Shown one piece after another: positions 1 through 7,039 of a stretch of DNA of 44,974 nt. The number at the start of each line of letters is the position of its first letter. Within the stretch, counting starts at the first letter, position 1. Under the pieces are notes generated by a model, which was given only the letters and a program-made list of their open reading frames with translations, ran no database searches and was not told where the DNA came from. The translations under genes were made by a program, and so were the position numbers. Origin of the DNA: Coriobacteriia bacterium (GTDB lineage: Bacteria; Actinomycetota; Coriobacteriia; Anaerosomatales; JAAXUF01); assembly GCA_031292615.1 (NCBI GenBank), contig JARLGT010000096.1, positions 1 through 44,974 of the forward strand, given 5' to 3'.

Positions 1-437
1 CCGATCTCGGCGATGGTCGGAGAGCGCTGAAGCTTCTGGGTGAGCGCATCGACGGCCTGATTGACCTTGAAGGACAGCTCCTGGAGACGACGCGGGACCT
101 TGATGGCCCAGCCTTTGTCGCGGAAGTAGCGCTTGAGCTCGCCGACAATGGTCGGCGTCGCGTATGTCGTGAACTCGACTTGGCGCTCGATGTCGAAGCG
201 GTCGATCGCCTTGATCAGTCCGATCGTTCCCACCTGTACGAGGTCGTCGATGGGCTCGCCTCGGTTGCGGAAGCGGCTGGCCAGATACTTGACCAGGTTG
301 AGGTACATGGTGATCAGTTCGTCGCGCGCAGCCTCATCGGCGTTGAGCCGATAGCGACGGAAGAGCTCGCGGGTGTAGGCCTTGTCCCACGAGAGCTTCC
401 GAGTCTGCTTGCGCGGCGCGTTGCTCCTAATCGACAT
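1..437 (-). CDS. RNA polymerase sigma factor, SigB/SigF/SigG type (C-terminal part outside window)
   Basis: Read leftward from an ATG at 437, about 145 residues are visible before the window edge. Region 1.2/2 is clear: 'ELFRRYR', 'YLNLVKYLASRF', then the core-binding and -10 recognition stretch 'DDLVQVGTIGLIKAIDRFD' and 'FTTYATPTIVGELKRYFRDK', followed by region 3 'VPRRLQELSFKVNQAV'. This is the pattern of the Bacillus SigB/SigF group, which directs RNA polymerase to stress or developmental promoters. Region 4 lies beyond base 1. The start overlaps the stop of the anti-sigma-like gene by 11 bases, so the two are probably translationally coupled and act as a sigma/anti-sigma pair. Whether it controls general stress cannot be told from the sequence. 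Confidence 0.93.
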   Translation of the reverse strand, partial: MSIRSNAPRKQTRKLSWDKAYTRELFRRYRLNADEAARDELITMYLNLVKYLASRFRNRGEPIDDLVQVGTIGLIKAIDRFDIERQVEFTTYATPTIVGELKRYFRDKGWAIKVPRRLQELSFKVNQAVDALTQKLQRSPTIAEI

Positions 438-822
438 CGGCACCGCCAACGCGCTTGGTCAGCCGCAGGTGCGCACCATTCTCGTCGCTCTCAAACCCAT
501 ACGAGTCGCATACCGACTCAAGGATGAATGTGGCATATGCAGCGCGGCGATCGGCTTCTTCGTCGGAGCTTGGATCCTCGCTGCCGAGCGGGACGTCGAT
601 CTGCAGCTCGTCGTCGCTGACCGAGAACTCGAAGCGCACCTCGGCGTCGTCGGGCAAGGTGTCGACGGCGTAGACGAACGCCTCCTCGGCGGCCATGCGC
701 ACGTCGTCGACGTCGTCGAAGTTCATCCCCATGCGGCTCACGAGGGCCGCTGCCGTCATGCGCACTGTCTTGGCGTACTCGCTCTTGGCAGGAACCGTGA
801 GTGTGATTCGGTCGATGGCCAT
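427..822 (-). CDS. RsbW-like anti-sigma factor with degenerate ATP-binding site
   Basis: 131 residues. The N-terminal half follows B. subtilis RsbW closely as I recall it: 'VPAKSEYAKTVRMTAAALVSRMG' and 'DDVDDVRMAAEEAFVYAV'. RsbW-type proteins are GHKL-fold kinases that sequester SigB/SigF and phosphorylate an anti-anti-sigma factor. Here the three ATP-site motifs are gone. The N-box Asn (E-A-x-x-N-A) is Tyr, the DxG of the G1 box reads 'VPLG', and the glycine-rich G2 box (GGLGL in RsbW) reads 'AAYAT'. The fold should persist and sigma binding is plausible, but kinase activity is doubtful. No RsbV-like gene is visible, although the region left of base 1 is unseen. It lies 20 bases after the DUF948 gene and overlaps the sigma gene. 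Confidence 0.85.
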   Translation of the reverse strand: MAIDRITLTVPAKSEYAKTVRMTAAALVSRMGMNFDDVDDVRMAAEEAFVYAVDTLPDDAEVRFEFSVSDDELQIDVPLGSEDPSSDEEADRRAAYATFILESVCDSYGFESDENGAHLRLTKRVGGADVD

Positions 823-842
823 AATCGCTGCGGATGCCTCCT

Positions 843-1367
843 CTAGACGGACGTTGTGTCTTCGGCCTGTGGGCCGCTCTCTGTTGCAGCTTCAGCTCGC
901 TCTTCGGCAGTCGGCCATGCGGGTGGCTCCTGCGCCTCGAAGGGCACCTCGCCCTCGTCGACGTCAGCGCCCTCAGACGCGGCCTCGGCACGACGGGCCT
1001 CACCGGCGACGGTCGCCTCTGCACCGCGACGCTTCCATGCGCGACGGACGCGATCGGCGATGTCCGTGACGATCTCGCCAGGCGCGTTGGCGACTCCTTG
1101 AACCGTACGCGATGTGCTCTCGACTCGCTCGGTTACCTCTTCGATACGCGAGACGATGTTGTCGATGCGCAGTAGCTCCGCATTGAGCGCGTCGATGGTG
1201 ACGTCGGCCTTGTCGAGCAGCGGCACCAAGCGGGTGTCGAGATCGTCAGCCAGCGTGCGAGCCGACCGCGCGGTCTTGGCGCCCTCGAGCAGCGCCCAGA
1301 TGGCTACCGCGCACGCGACGCATGCCACGACGAGTAGCACGCCGAGCAGGATGCTGTTGATCTCCAC
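843..1367 (-). CDS. DUF948 family membrane-anchored protein
   Basis: 174 residues from a GTG at 1367, chosen because an exact GGAGG lies at 1373-1377, 5 bases upstream. A longer reading from 1436 adds 23 residues with no Shine-Dalgarno. The N-terminus is one membrane segment ('ILLGVLLVVACVACAVAIWALL'-like, residues about 5-26). It is followed by an amphipathic helical region of heptad-like character ('DLDTRLVPLLDKADVTIDAL', 'IEEVTERVESTSRTVQGV', residues about 40-100) and an acidic, Ala/Glu-rich disordered tail. This matches DUF948 proteins of Gram-positive bacteria, whose function is unknown; some neighbour general-stress genes. It precedes the anti-sigma/sigma pair in the same direction. 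Confidence 0.8.
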   Translation of the reverse strand: MEINSILLGVLLVVACVACAVAIWALLEGAKTARSARTLADDLDTRLVPLLDKADVTIDALNAELLRIDNIVSRIEEVTERVESTSRTVQGVANAPGEIVTDIADRVRRAWKRRGAEATVAGEARRAEAASEGADVDEGEVPFEAQEPPAWPTAEERAEAATESGPQAEDTTSV

Positions 1368-1401
1368 GCATGCCTCCATCAGGTCGCCGAGCGACCCCGC
1401 C

Positions 1402-1407
1402 AGTGTA
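1402..1407 (-). promoter_or_regulatory. Candidate -10 element for the DUF948/anti-sigma/sigma group
   Basis: TACACT preceded by TGG (extended -10 form TGnTACACT) lies 34 bases before the GTG of the DUF948 gene, inside the short gap after rarA. No good -35 box is visible. It would give a leader of about 28 bases that includes the GGAGG. Confidence 0.4.
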
Positions 1408-1445
1408 CCAGAGGTGGCCACCCCGGCAGGCGGCATCGGCGTGCT

Positions 1446-2780
1446 CTAAGAGGGCTCTTTGCCCTGCTCCTCGGCCGCGCGACGCAACTCGGCGAGCATC
1501 GCAGCGCGCGTCGCCTCCCAGCCTCGCGCCGACGCCGAGAAGAACGCGCCGTGCTCCAAGCCGTCCGGCAGGTAGCGCTGGACGACATAAGCGCCGGGGA
1601 AGCCGTGCGGGTAGAGGTACGGGCCGTACTCATCGGCACCAGGACGATGGCGGTCGCGTAGGTGGTTAGGCACCGCCCGCGCCGGGCCGGTGCGCACCTC
1701 CTCGAGCGCCTTCTCGATCGCCGTGTAGGCGGCGTTGCTCTTTGGCGCAAGCGCGAGAAAGACGGCGGCCTGCGCCAAGTTGATGCGGCACTCCGGCCAT
1801 CCGATCGACTCGGCGGCCTTGAAGGCAGCGTGCGCCACTACAATCGCCAGCGGCTCGGCGTTGCCCACGTCCTCCGAAGCGAAGATCAGCATGCGCCGAG
1901 CGATGAACTTGGGATCCTCGCCGCCGTGGATCATCCGAGCGAGCCAGTACACAGCGGCATCTGGGTCACTGCCGCGCATCGACTTGATGAACGCCGAGAT
2001 GACGTCGTAGTGGACGTCGCCCGTCTTGTCGTACGGCAGAATTCGCGTGGGCGACGCGTGCTCGACAGCGTCCAGAGTGACGGTGCGCATGCCACCCTCC
2101 CCCGGCTTTACGAACGCCGCCGAGAGCTCCAGCGTGGTTAGCGCCACGCGGGCATCGCCGCCGGCGGTCAGCACGATGGCCGACTCGGCGTCCGGCTCGA
2201 GTTCGAGATTGCCAGCGAAGCCGCGCTCGTCGGCAAGCGCGCCACGCACGATGGCCAGGATGTCCACGTCACTAAGTGGCTGCAGCTCGATGACGCGCGA
2301 GCGGCTGATGAGCGGCGCGTTGACCTCGAAGAAGGGGTTCTCGGTGGTGGCGCCCACCAAGACGACGATGCGGTCTTCCACCGCGTGCAACAGGGCGTCC
2401 TGCTGCGACTTGCTGAAGCGGTGAATCTCGTCGATGAACAGAATCGTTCGCTGCCCGGTCAGCCCAAGCCGGTCGTTGGCGCCGTCGACCGCCTTGCGAA
2501 GATCGGCCACACCACCGGTGACCGCCGAGACTTCAACAAACTCGGCTTTGGTTGCTGCAGCGATGATGCGCGCAAGCGAGGTCTTTCCCGTGCCGGCGGG
2601 TCCGTAGAGGATGACTGACGACAGAGCGTCGGCGTCGATTGCCGAGCGAAGCCACGTCCCCTCGCCCACGGCGGCCTGCTGGCCGACAAACTCGTCGAGC
2701 GTGCGGGGGCGCATGCGCACGGCAAGGGGCGCGGCGTTGGCGCGGGCCTGACGGGCGCTGTCATCGAAGAGCGAGCGCAC
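1446..2780 (-). CDS. rarA: Replication-associated recombination protein A (RarA/MgsA AAA ATPase)
   Basis: 444 residues from a GTG at 2780 with GAGGG just upstream; a TTG at 2828 would add 16 residues. Clamp-loader-like AAA+ ATPase that acts at stalled replication forks with SSB and RecA. The sequence shows the family opening 'SLFDDSARQ...APLAVRMRPRTLDEFVGQ', Walker A 'GPAGTGKTSLA', Walker B 'LFIDEIHRF' followed by 'SKSQQDALLHAVED', sensor 1 'VGATTENPFFEVN' and 'LISRSRV'. The MgsA tetramerisation domain follows ('GDVHYDVISAFIKSMRGSD', 'YWLARMIHGGEDP', 'NHLRDRH', ending at 'GLEHGAFFSASARGWE'). Length and motifs are typical. It follows the lipoprotein gene by 16 bases. Confidence 0.95.
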   Translation of the reverse strand: MRSLFDDSARQARANAAPLAVRMRPRTLDEFVGQQAAVGEGTWLRSAIDADALSSVILYGPAGTGKTSLARIIAAATKAEFVEVSAVTGGVADLRKAVDGANDRLGLTGQRTILFIDEIHRFSKSQQDALLHAVEDRIVVLVGATTENPFFEVNAPLISRSRVIELQPLSDVDILAIVRGALADERGFAGNLELEPDAESAIVLTAGGDARVALTTLELSAAFVKPGEGGMRTVTLDAVEHASPTRILPYDKTGDVHYDVISAFIKSMRGSDPDAAVYWLARMIHGGEDPKFIARRMLIFASEDVGNAEPLAIVVAHAAFKAAESIGWPECRINLAQAAVFLALAPKSNAAYTAIEKALEEVRTGPARAVPNHLRDRHRPGADEYGPYLYPHGFPGAYVVQRYLPDGLEHGAFFSASARGWEATRAAMLAELRRAAEEQGKEPS

Positions 2781-2796
2781 GGACCCTCGTTTCGGG

Positions 2797-3417
2797 CTAG
2801 CGGGCTGCGCGCTGGACCTGACGCTCAAGAAACGCCGAGTCGGGCAGACCGCTGTGCTTGTAGATGATGTAGCCCTGCGAATCTGTCAGCACGATGAAGG
2901 GCGTGAACGCCACGTTGATGGCCGGGTCGCGAGCGAACATCACAACCTGCTTCTGGGCTGGGTCCGCAGCCAGGCTGGGATCCACCACGACCGTTCCGTC
3001 GGAGTTGGCCGTGACGTACTTGCTCAGGTCGTAGGCGACCAGGTCGACCATGCCCCGGTTGCGATTGCGGATCGCGTCGATCATCGTGCGAGTGTCAGTG
3101 CTAACCTTCTGCCCAGAGTCGAAGAAGAAGATGAGCGTCGGCTGCTTGGCCGTCGTGATCTTCTGCTTGAGCACGTCGGGGACGTTCTCGCCAGTTGGGA
3201 AGGGTGCGAACGTCGTGGTCTCGTTCTCGGAGCGGTTCACAATATCGGGCAGTGTGGTCGGCGCGCCCTTAAGGCCGGTTTGCCCTGCAGCAGGAGCCGC
3301 CGCCACTGGTGCAGCGGTGCTGGAGGACGCGGGCGTCGACGTGTCAGACGAGCCACCGCAGCCAACAAGCGAGAGTGCAACACCTACTACGAACACTGCT
3401 ACGACTAGTCTGCGCAT
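2797..3417 (-). CDS. Lipoprotein with a thioredoxin-like domain
   Basis: 206 residues; ATG at 3417 with GGAGG 7 bases upstream. A lipoprotein signal runs from MRRLVVAVF to the lipobox 'LVGC' (Cys about residue 20), followed by a Ser/Thr/Ala linker to about residue 50. The globular part has 'QPTLIFFFDSGQKVS', 'TPFIVLTDSQGYIIYKHSGL', which resembles a thioredoxin-like fold (cis-Pro at 'TPFIV') but lacks a CxxC pair, so disulfide exchange is not expected. Lgt at 42504-43343 would lipidate it. It lies 34 bases beyond the 3' end of the predicted 6S RNA with no terminator between, so read-through transcription is possible. Function not known. Confidence 0.75.
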   Translation of the reverse strand: MRRLVVAVFVVGVALSLVGCGGSSDTSTPASSSTAAPVAAAPAAGQTGLKGAPTTLPDIVNRSENETTTFAPFPTGENVPDVLKQKITTAKQPTLIFFFDSGQKVSTDTRTMIDAIRNRNRGMVDLVAYDLSKYVTANSDGTVVVDPSLAADPAQKQVVMFARDPAINVAFTPFIVLTDSQGYIIYKHSGLPDSAFLERQVQRAAR

Positions 3418-3451
3418 GCTGCTTCCTCCACTGCTACGTTTAAGCGTCTAA

Positions 3452-3618
3452 GCCTTGCCGTGACTCGGCTGGTGAACCTGCCTTAGCAGGTGGGTGCCCG
3501 CACGCCAGTTTCGAGCTTCCCCGTCGAGGGGGATACCTTTCCACCGGCGGATCTAGGGCTCCCGTAGGTGAAGCGTTGGTTCGACCGTATGTGCCGAGTC
3601 ACGAACAAGGCAAAGACT
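3452..3618 (-). ncRNA. ssrS: 6S RNA (regulator of housekeeping RNA polymerase)
   Basis: The gap between aspS and the lipoprotein gene folds, on the minus strand, into a 6S-like rod. The closing stem is CGTGACTCGGC (3593-3603) with GCCGAGTCACG (3459-3469), 11 perfect pairs, extended by GCCTTG with CAAGGC (3606-3611 with 3452-3457). The 3' side of the central bubble resembles E. coli 6S: AAACTG, then CACC, a small CCTGC-TAAG-GCAGG hairpin and GGTTCACC. 6S RNA mimics an open promoter and binds sigma-70 RNA polymerase in stationary phase. A promoter with TTGGCT, 18 bases and TACACT sits at the right place. In B. subtilis, 6S-1 lies in the aspS/rarA neighbourhood (recollection), which supports the call. 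The 5' end is estimated from the promoter. Confidence 0.82.
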
Positions 3619-3624
3619 GGCTAG

Positions 3625-3654
3625 AGTGTAACCCCCGTCTGGGACACCAGCCAA
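3625..3654 (-). promoter_or_regulatory. Promoter of the 6S RNA gene
   Basis: -35 TTGGCT (3649-3654), 18-base spacer, -10 TACACT (3625-3630). Predicted transcription start is about 3618, just before the closing stem of the 6S fold. It lies immediately downstream of the aspS stop codon. Confidence 0.6.
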
Positions 3655-3672
3655 TATCCAGCCTCAAGCACA

Positions 3673-5442
3673 TTAATCGACGCGAACGTGCACATCCTTG
3701 AGCTGTCTGGCCGAGACAACGTCCGGCGCGCCCGTCATCGGGTCGCTTCCCGAGGACGTCTTGGGGAACGCGATGACGTCGCGGATCGACGCTGCACCAG
3801 CCAAGAGCATCACCAAACGGTCGAGCCCGAGGGCGATTCCGCCGTGCGGTGGTGCGCCGAAGGCGAGCGCTTCAAGGAGGAATCCGAACTTGTCGTTGGC
3901 CTCGGCGTCGTCCATGCCCATGAGTGCGAAGACGCGCTTCTGCAACTCGGGATTGGGGATGCGCAGCGTGCCGCCACCTATCTCGTAGCCGTTCATCACG
4001 AGGTCGTAGCTGTAGCCCAGCGCCTCACCCGGTGCGCTCTCGAGCGTGTCGACGCACTCGGCGTGCGGAAGCATGAACGGGTTGTGGCTTGCATCCCAGC
4101 GCCCACCGTCCTCGTCCCACGTGAAGAGCGGGAAGCTCAGGACCCACATGGTGTTGAAGCCGGTGCGCTCGATACCCAGCTCGTCGGCCAGCTTGAGGCG
4201 CAGCACGCCCAGAACCTCGTTGGCCGTCTGGCGCTTGTCGGCGACCATGCAGATCAGGTCGCCCGGCTCGACGCCGGTCACCTGGCGCAACGCGGCCATC
4301 TCGGCGTCCGTGAAGAACTTGGCAACCGGGCTCTTGACGTCGCCGGCGGTGGTGAACGCGACCCACGCCAGACCCTTTGCGCCGGCGTCGACAGCGGCCT
4401 GATTCAGCGCGTCGATCTTGCCGCGGCTCCAGTCGCCTGCGCCCTTGGCGTTAAGCGCTTTGATGGCTCCCCCGCTGGCAAGCACACTTGCGAAGACCTT
4501 GAACTCGCTGGCTGCGAAGACCGGGCTGGCGTCGACGAGCTCGAGCCCGAAGCGCGTGTCGGGGCGGTCGGAACCGAAGCGATCGAGTGCCTCGCCGTAG
4601 GTGATGCGAGGAAGCGGCGTGACCAGTTCGTGACCCGCTGCGGCCATGACCTCGACCATCACGTCCTCCATCATCGCCAGGACGTCTTCCTGATCGACGA
4701 AGGACATCTCGATGTCTACCTGGGTGAACTCGGGCTGACGGTCGGCGCGCAGATCCTCGTCCCGGAAGCAGCGCGCGATCTGGTAGTAGCGCTCCACGCC
4801 GGCGACCATCAGCAGCTGCTTGAAGAGCTGCGGGGATTGCGGGAGCGCGTAGAACTTGCCGGGGTTCATTCGGCTCGGAACGATGAAGTCGCGAGCTCCC
4901 TCGGGGGTGGACTTGGTCAGAATCGGCGTCTCGACCTCGAGGAATCCGCGGTCCTCGAGCGACTTGCGGAAACGCTGCGTCACCGCGTCGCGCAGCACCA
5001 GCGCCGAGAGCACCTCGGGGCGACGGATGTCGAGGTAGCGCCAGCGAAGGCGTGTCAGCTCGTCGACGTCGATACCCGACTCGATCTCGAACGGCGGCGT
5101 CTGAGCGCGGTTGAGCACCTCGGCGGCGTGGATGATGACCTCGACCTCGCCGGTCGCCATGTTGGGGTTCGCGGTGCCCTCAGGGCGCAACCGCACCTTG
5201 CCACTGAACAGCACGACCCACTCGGGGCGAACGGTCTCGGCGACTTGGAAGGCGTCGGCCGATGCCTCGGGGTCGAACGTGCACTGGACGATGCCGGTCC
5301 GGTCGCGTACGTCGATGAAGACCAGCCCGCCGTGGTCGCGGCGCTTGGCCACCCAACCGGCGAGGCGCACCTCGTCCCCGACGTTTGCAGCGCTCAGGGA
5401 ACCGCACGTATGGGATCTCATCGAATAGCGGGCGTCGAGCAT
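3673..5442 (-). CDS. aspS: Aspartyl-tRNA synthetase
   Basis: 589 residues, the usual bacterial-type length. The start is ATG 5442 with GAGGA six bases upstream; the frame stays open to 5499 but without a ribosome site. Class II aminoacyl-tRNA synthetase that charges tRNA-Asp. Visible are the N-terminal anticodon-binding OB fold ('GWVAKRRDHGGLVFIDVRDR'), motif 2 'YYQIARCFRDEDLRADRQPEF', the GAD insertion domain ('FASVLASGGAIKALNAKG') and motif 3 'GGIALGLDRLVMLLAG'. The His in 'RRDHGG' is at the position where non-discriminating AspRS enzymes carry His and the discriminating E. coli enzyme carries Leu (recollection). It may therefore also charge tRNA-Asn for GatCAB, which is not in this window. 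hisS lies upstream, the usual pairing. Confidence 0.97.
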   Translation of the reverse strand: MLDARYSMRSHTCGSLSAANVGDEVRLAGWVAKRRDHGGLVFIDVRDRTGIVQCTFDPEASADAFQVAETVRPEWVVLFSGKVRLRPEGTANPNMATGEVEVIIHAAEVLNRAQTPPFEIESGIDVDELTRLRWRYLDIRRPEVLSALVLRDAVTQRFRKSLEDRGFLEVETPILTKSTPEGARDFIVPSRMNPGKFYALPQSPQLFKQLLMVAGVERYYQIARCFRDEDLRADRQPEFTQVDIEMSFVDQEDVLAMMEDVMVEVMAAAGHELVTPLPRITYGEALDRFGSDRPDTRFGLELVDASPVFAASEFKVFASVLASGGAIKALNAKGAGDWSRGKIDALNQAAVDAGAKGLAWVAFTTAGDVKSPVAKFFTDAEMAALRQVTGVEPGDLICMVADKRQTANEVLGVLRLKLADELGIERTGFNTMWVLSFPLFTWDEDGGRWDASHNPFMLPHAECVDTLESAPGEALGYSYDLVMNGYEIGGGTLRIPNPELQKRVFALMGMDDAEANDKFGFLLEALAFGAPPHGGIALGLDRLVMLLAGAASIRDVIAFPKTSSGSDPMTGAPDVVSARQLKDVHVRVD

Positions 5443-5481
5443 GGTCAATCCTCGTCGTTTGAGGGCGGATTTGCTTGGCAG

Positions 5482-5487
5482 AGTATA
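5482..5487 (-). promoter_or_regulatory. Candidate -10 element for aspS
   Basis: TATACT lies 40 bases before the aspS ATG in the hisS-aspS gap; predicted start about 5475. No clear -35 at 16-18 bases. Suggests aspS can be transcribed apart from hisS. Confidence 0.4.
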
Positions 5488-5634
5488 CGCGAAGAGCATC
5501 CCCCGAGGCTGACCGGTCGAGTCAGAACTCGGGATACGCCTCTTCGAGGCCCGGGCGTGGCGATGAGCGGTCCGCCAGGTCTGGAGCGCCAGCCCACCGT
5601 TCGCAGTCGCGCCGGTCCATACCCTCGAGCACCG

Positions 5635-6921
5635 TCAGCGCCCGAGAGCCGCCAAGACACTTTGGGGTGCACCGGCCAGCGGAACGCGCGTCTCGGCCTT
5701 CGTGTTCATATCGCGCATGGTTACCTCGGCGGACTGAAGCTCGTCGGCGCCCAGTATCAGCACGAAGCTCGCGCCCAGCCGATCGGCCATCTTCATCTGC
5801 GACTTCAGGCTCTTGCCGCGATGGTCCATCTCGGCCGAGACCCCCGCATCGCGCACCGCCGAGACAAGCGCATACGCCTGACGCCGCGCGGTAGGCTCGG
5901 CGAGCGCCACGAAGACGTCGGTGTGAGCCGAATCCGTCGCAAGCGCACCGGCGGCTTCCATTGCGAGCAGGAGACGCTCGAACCCGAGGGCAAAGCCCAG
6001 TCCCGGCGTGGGTGGCCCACCGTACTCCTGCATCAGCCTGTCGTAGCGTCCTCCCCCGCCGATGGCGTTTTGGCTGCCGAGGCCCGCGTCGACTTGAACC
6101 TCAAAGACGGTGCGGGTGTAGTAGTCCAGTCCGCGAACGAGCGACGGGTCCTCGACGTAGGGAATCCCCAGTTCGTCGAGCAGACCCTTGACCGCCGAGT
6201 AGTGCTCCCGGCACTCCACGCACAGCTCGTCACGTAGCATCGGCGCGGCGCCCATGATCTCCTTGCACGCCGGATTCTTGCAGTCGAAGGCGCGCAAAGG
6301 GTTGGTGTCGGCTCGCCGGTTGCACTCCTCGCACAGCCCGTCCGCGTTGGCGCGGATGTAGGCCGCAACCTTGTCGCGGTACGCAGGGCGACAGTTCTCG
6401 TCACCCATCGAGTTGATGAGCAGACGCATGTTCTCGGCGGGAATACCGCACGCCTCGATGAAGCGCCACATCATCGTGATCAGCTCGGCATCGGCCGTCG
6501 GTTCAGCCGCGCCGAGCAGCTCGGCGTCTATCTGCCAAAACTGCCTCATGCGGCCCTTCTGCGGCCGCTCGTAGCGAAACATCGGGCCGAGGCAGTAGAC
6601 CTTGGCCGACTGCCCGTTCGCAGTCAGGCCGTGCTCGAGCGCCGCCCTCACCACGCCCGCGGTTGCCTCCGGTCGAAGCGTGATAGACCGGCCGCCCTTG
6701 TCCTCGAACGTGTACATCTCCTTGGAGACGATGTCGGTCGCCTCGCCGATGCCCCGGGTGAACACCTCAGTGTGCTCGAAGATCGGCGTGTAGATCGGTT
6801 CGAATCCGTATCGCGAGAACAGATCCTGCGCAATGCGAGAGAGACGCTCCCAGGCCCGAGCGACGGGCGGAAGCATATCGGCGGTTCCTTTGGGCGCGCT
6901 AGCGTTGAACTGAGTGGTCAT
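5635..6921 (-). CDS. hisS: Histidyl-tRNA synthetase
   Basis: 428 residues, normal length. Class II synthetase that charges tRNA-His. It opens with 'APKGTADMLPP'. Motif 1 region is 'YTPIFEHTEVFTRGIGE' and motif 2 region 'LRPEATAGVVRAALEHG' with 'GPMFRYERPQKGRMRQFWQ'. The histidine-binding signatures are 'GLDYYTRTVFEV' and 'GGGGRYDRL', and motif 3 is 'GLGFALGFERLLLAM'. The C-terminal anticodon-binding domain ('TDVFVALAEP', 'DHRGKSLKSQMKMADRLGA') is complete. ATG 6921 has only a weak ribosome site. It shares direction with aspS, 192 bases apart. Confidence 0.97.
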   Translation of the reverse strand: MTTQFNASAPKGTADMLPPVARAWERLSRIAQDLFSRYGFEPIYTPIFEHTEVFTRGIGEATDIVSKEMYTFEDKGGRSITLRPEATAGVVRAALEHGLTANGQSAKVYCLGPMFRYERPQKGRMRQFWQIDAELLGAAEPTADAELITMMWRFIEACGIPAENMRLLINSMGDENCRPAYRDKVAAYIRANADGLCEECNRRADTNPLRAFDCKNPACKEIMGAAPMLRDELCVECREHYSAVKGLLDELGIPYVEDPSLVRGLDYYTRTVFEVQVDAGLGSQNAIGGGGRYDRLMQEYGGPPTPGLGFALGFERLLLAMEAAGALATDSAHTDVFVALAEPTARRQAYALVSAVRDAGVSAEMDHRGKSLKSQMKMADRLGASFVLILGADELQSAEVTMRDMNTKAETRVPLAGAPQSVLAALGR

Positions 6922-6969
6922 GGCGATGCCCGGAATCCTTGCCTGTCGGGGGCGCTGTGCAGCGCATGA

Positions 6970-6978
6970 ACTATATCA
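6970..6978 (-). promoter_or_regulatory. Candidate extended -10 element for hisS
   Basis: TGATATAGT (TG extension plus TATAGT) lies 49 bases before the hisS start in the gap after the giant surface-protein gene. No good -35 is seen. Confidence 0.4.
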
Positions 6979-7005
6979 TGCGTCTTACTACTCGATAGCT
7001 GTCCG

Positions 7006-7032
7006 CGAAGTCGGAACTGACTCTCCGATTCG
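7006..7032 (-). terminator. Hairpin after the giant cytochrome gene
   Basis: On the minus strand CGAATCGGA pairs with TCCGACTTCG (nine pairs, one bulge, 8-base loop), beginning 8 bases after the stop codon at 7040. There is no U-run, so it is at best an atypical terminator or a 3'-end stabiliser. Confidence 0.35.
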
Positions 7033-7039
7033 CACCTGC

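Noticed and set aside
5529-5626. Possible small reading frame of about 31 codons after hisS (MDRRDCERW start)
   Set aside because: Fair codon use but no ribosome site at proper distance, no recognisable product and too short to support.
3688-6237. 849-codon open frame on the plus strand opposite aspS and hisS
   Set aside because: High-GC shadow frame: it spans two well-identified synthetase genes and their gap, is composed mostly of reverse-frame Arg/Ala/Leu/Gly/Val/Asp, and shows no domain.
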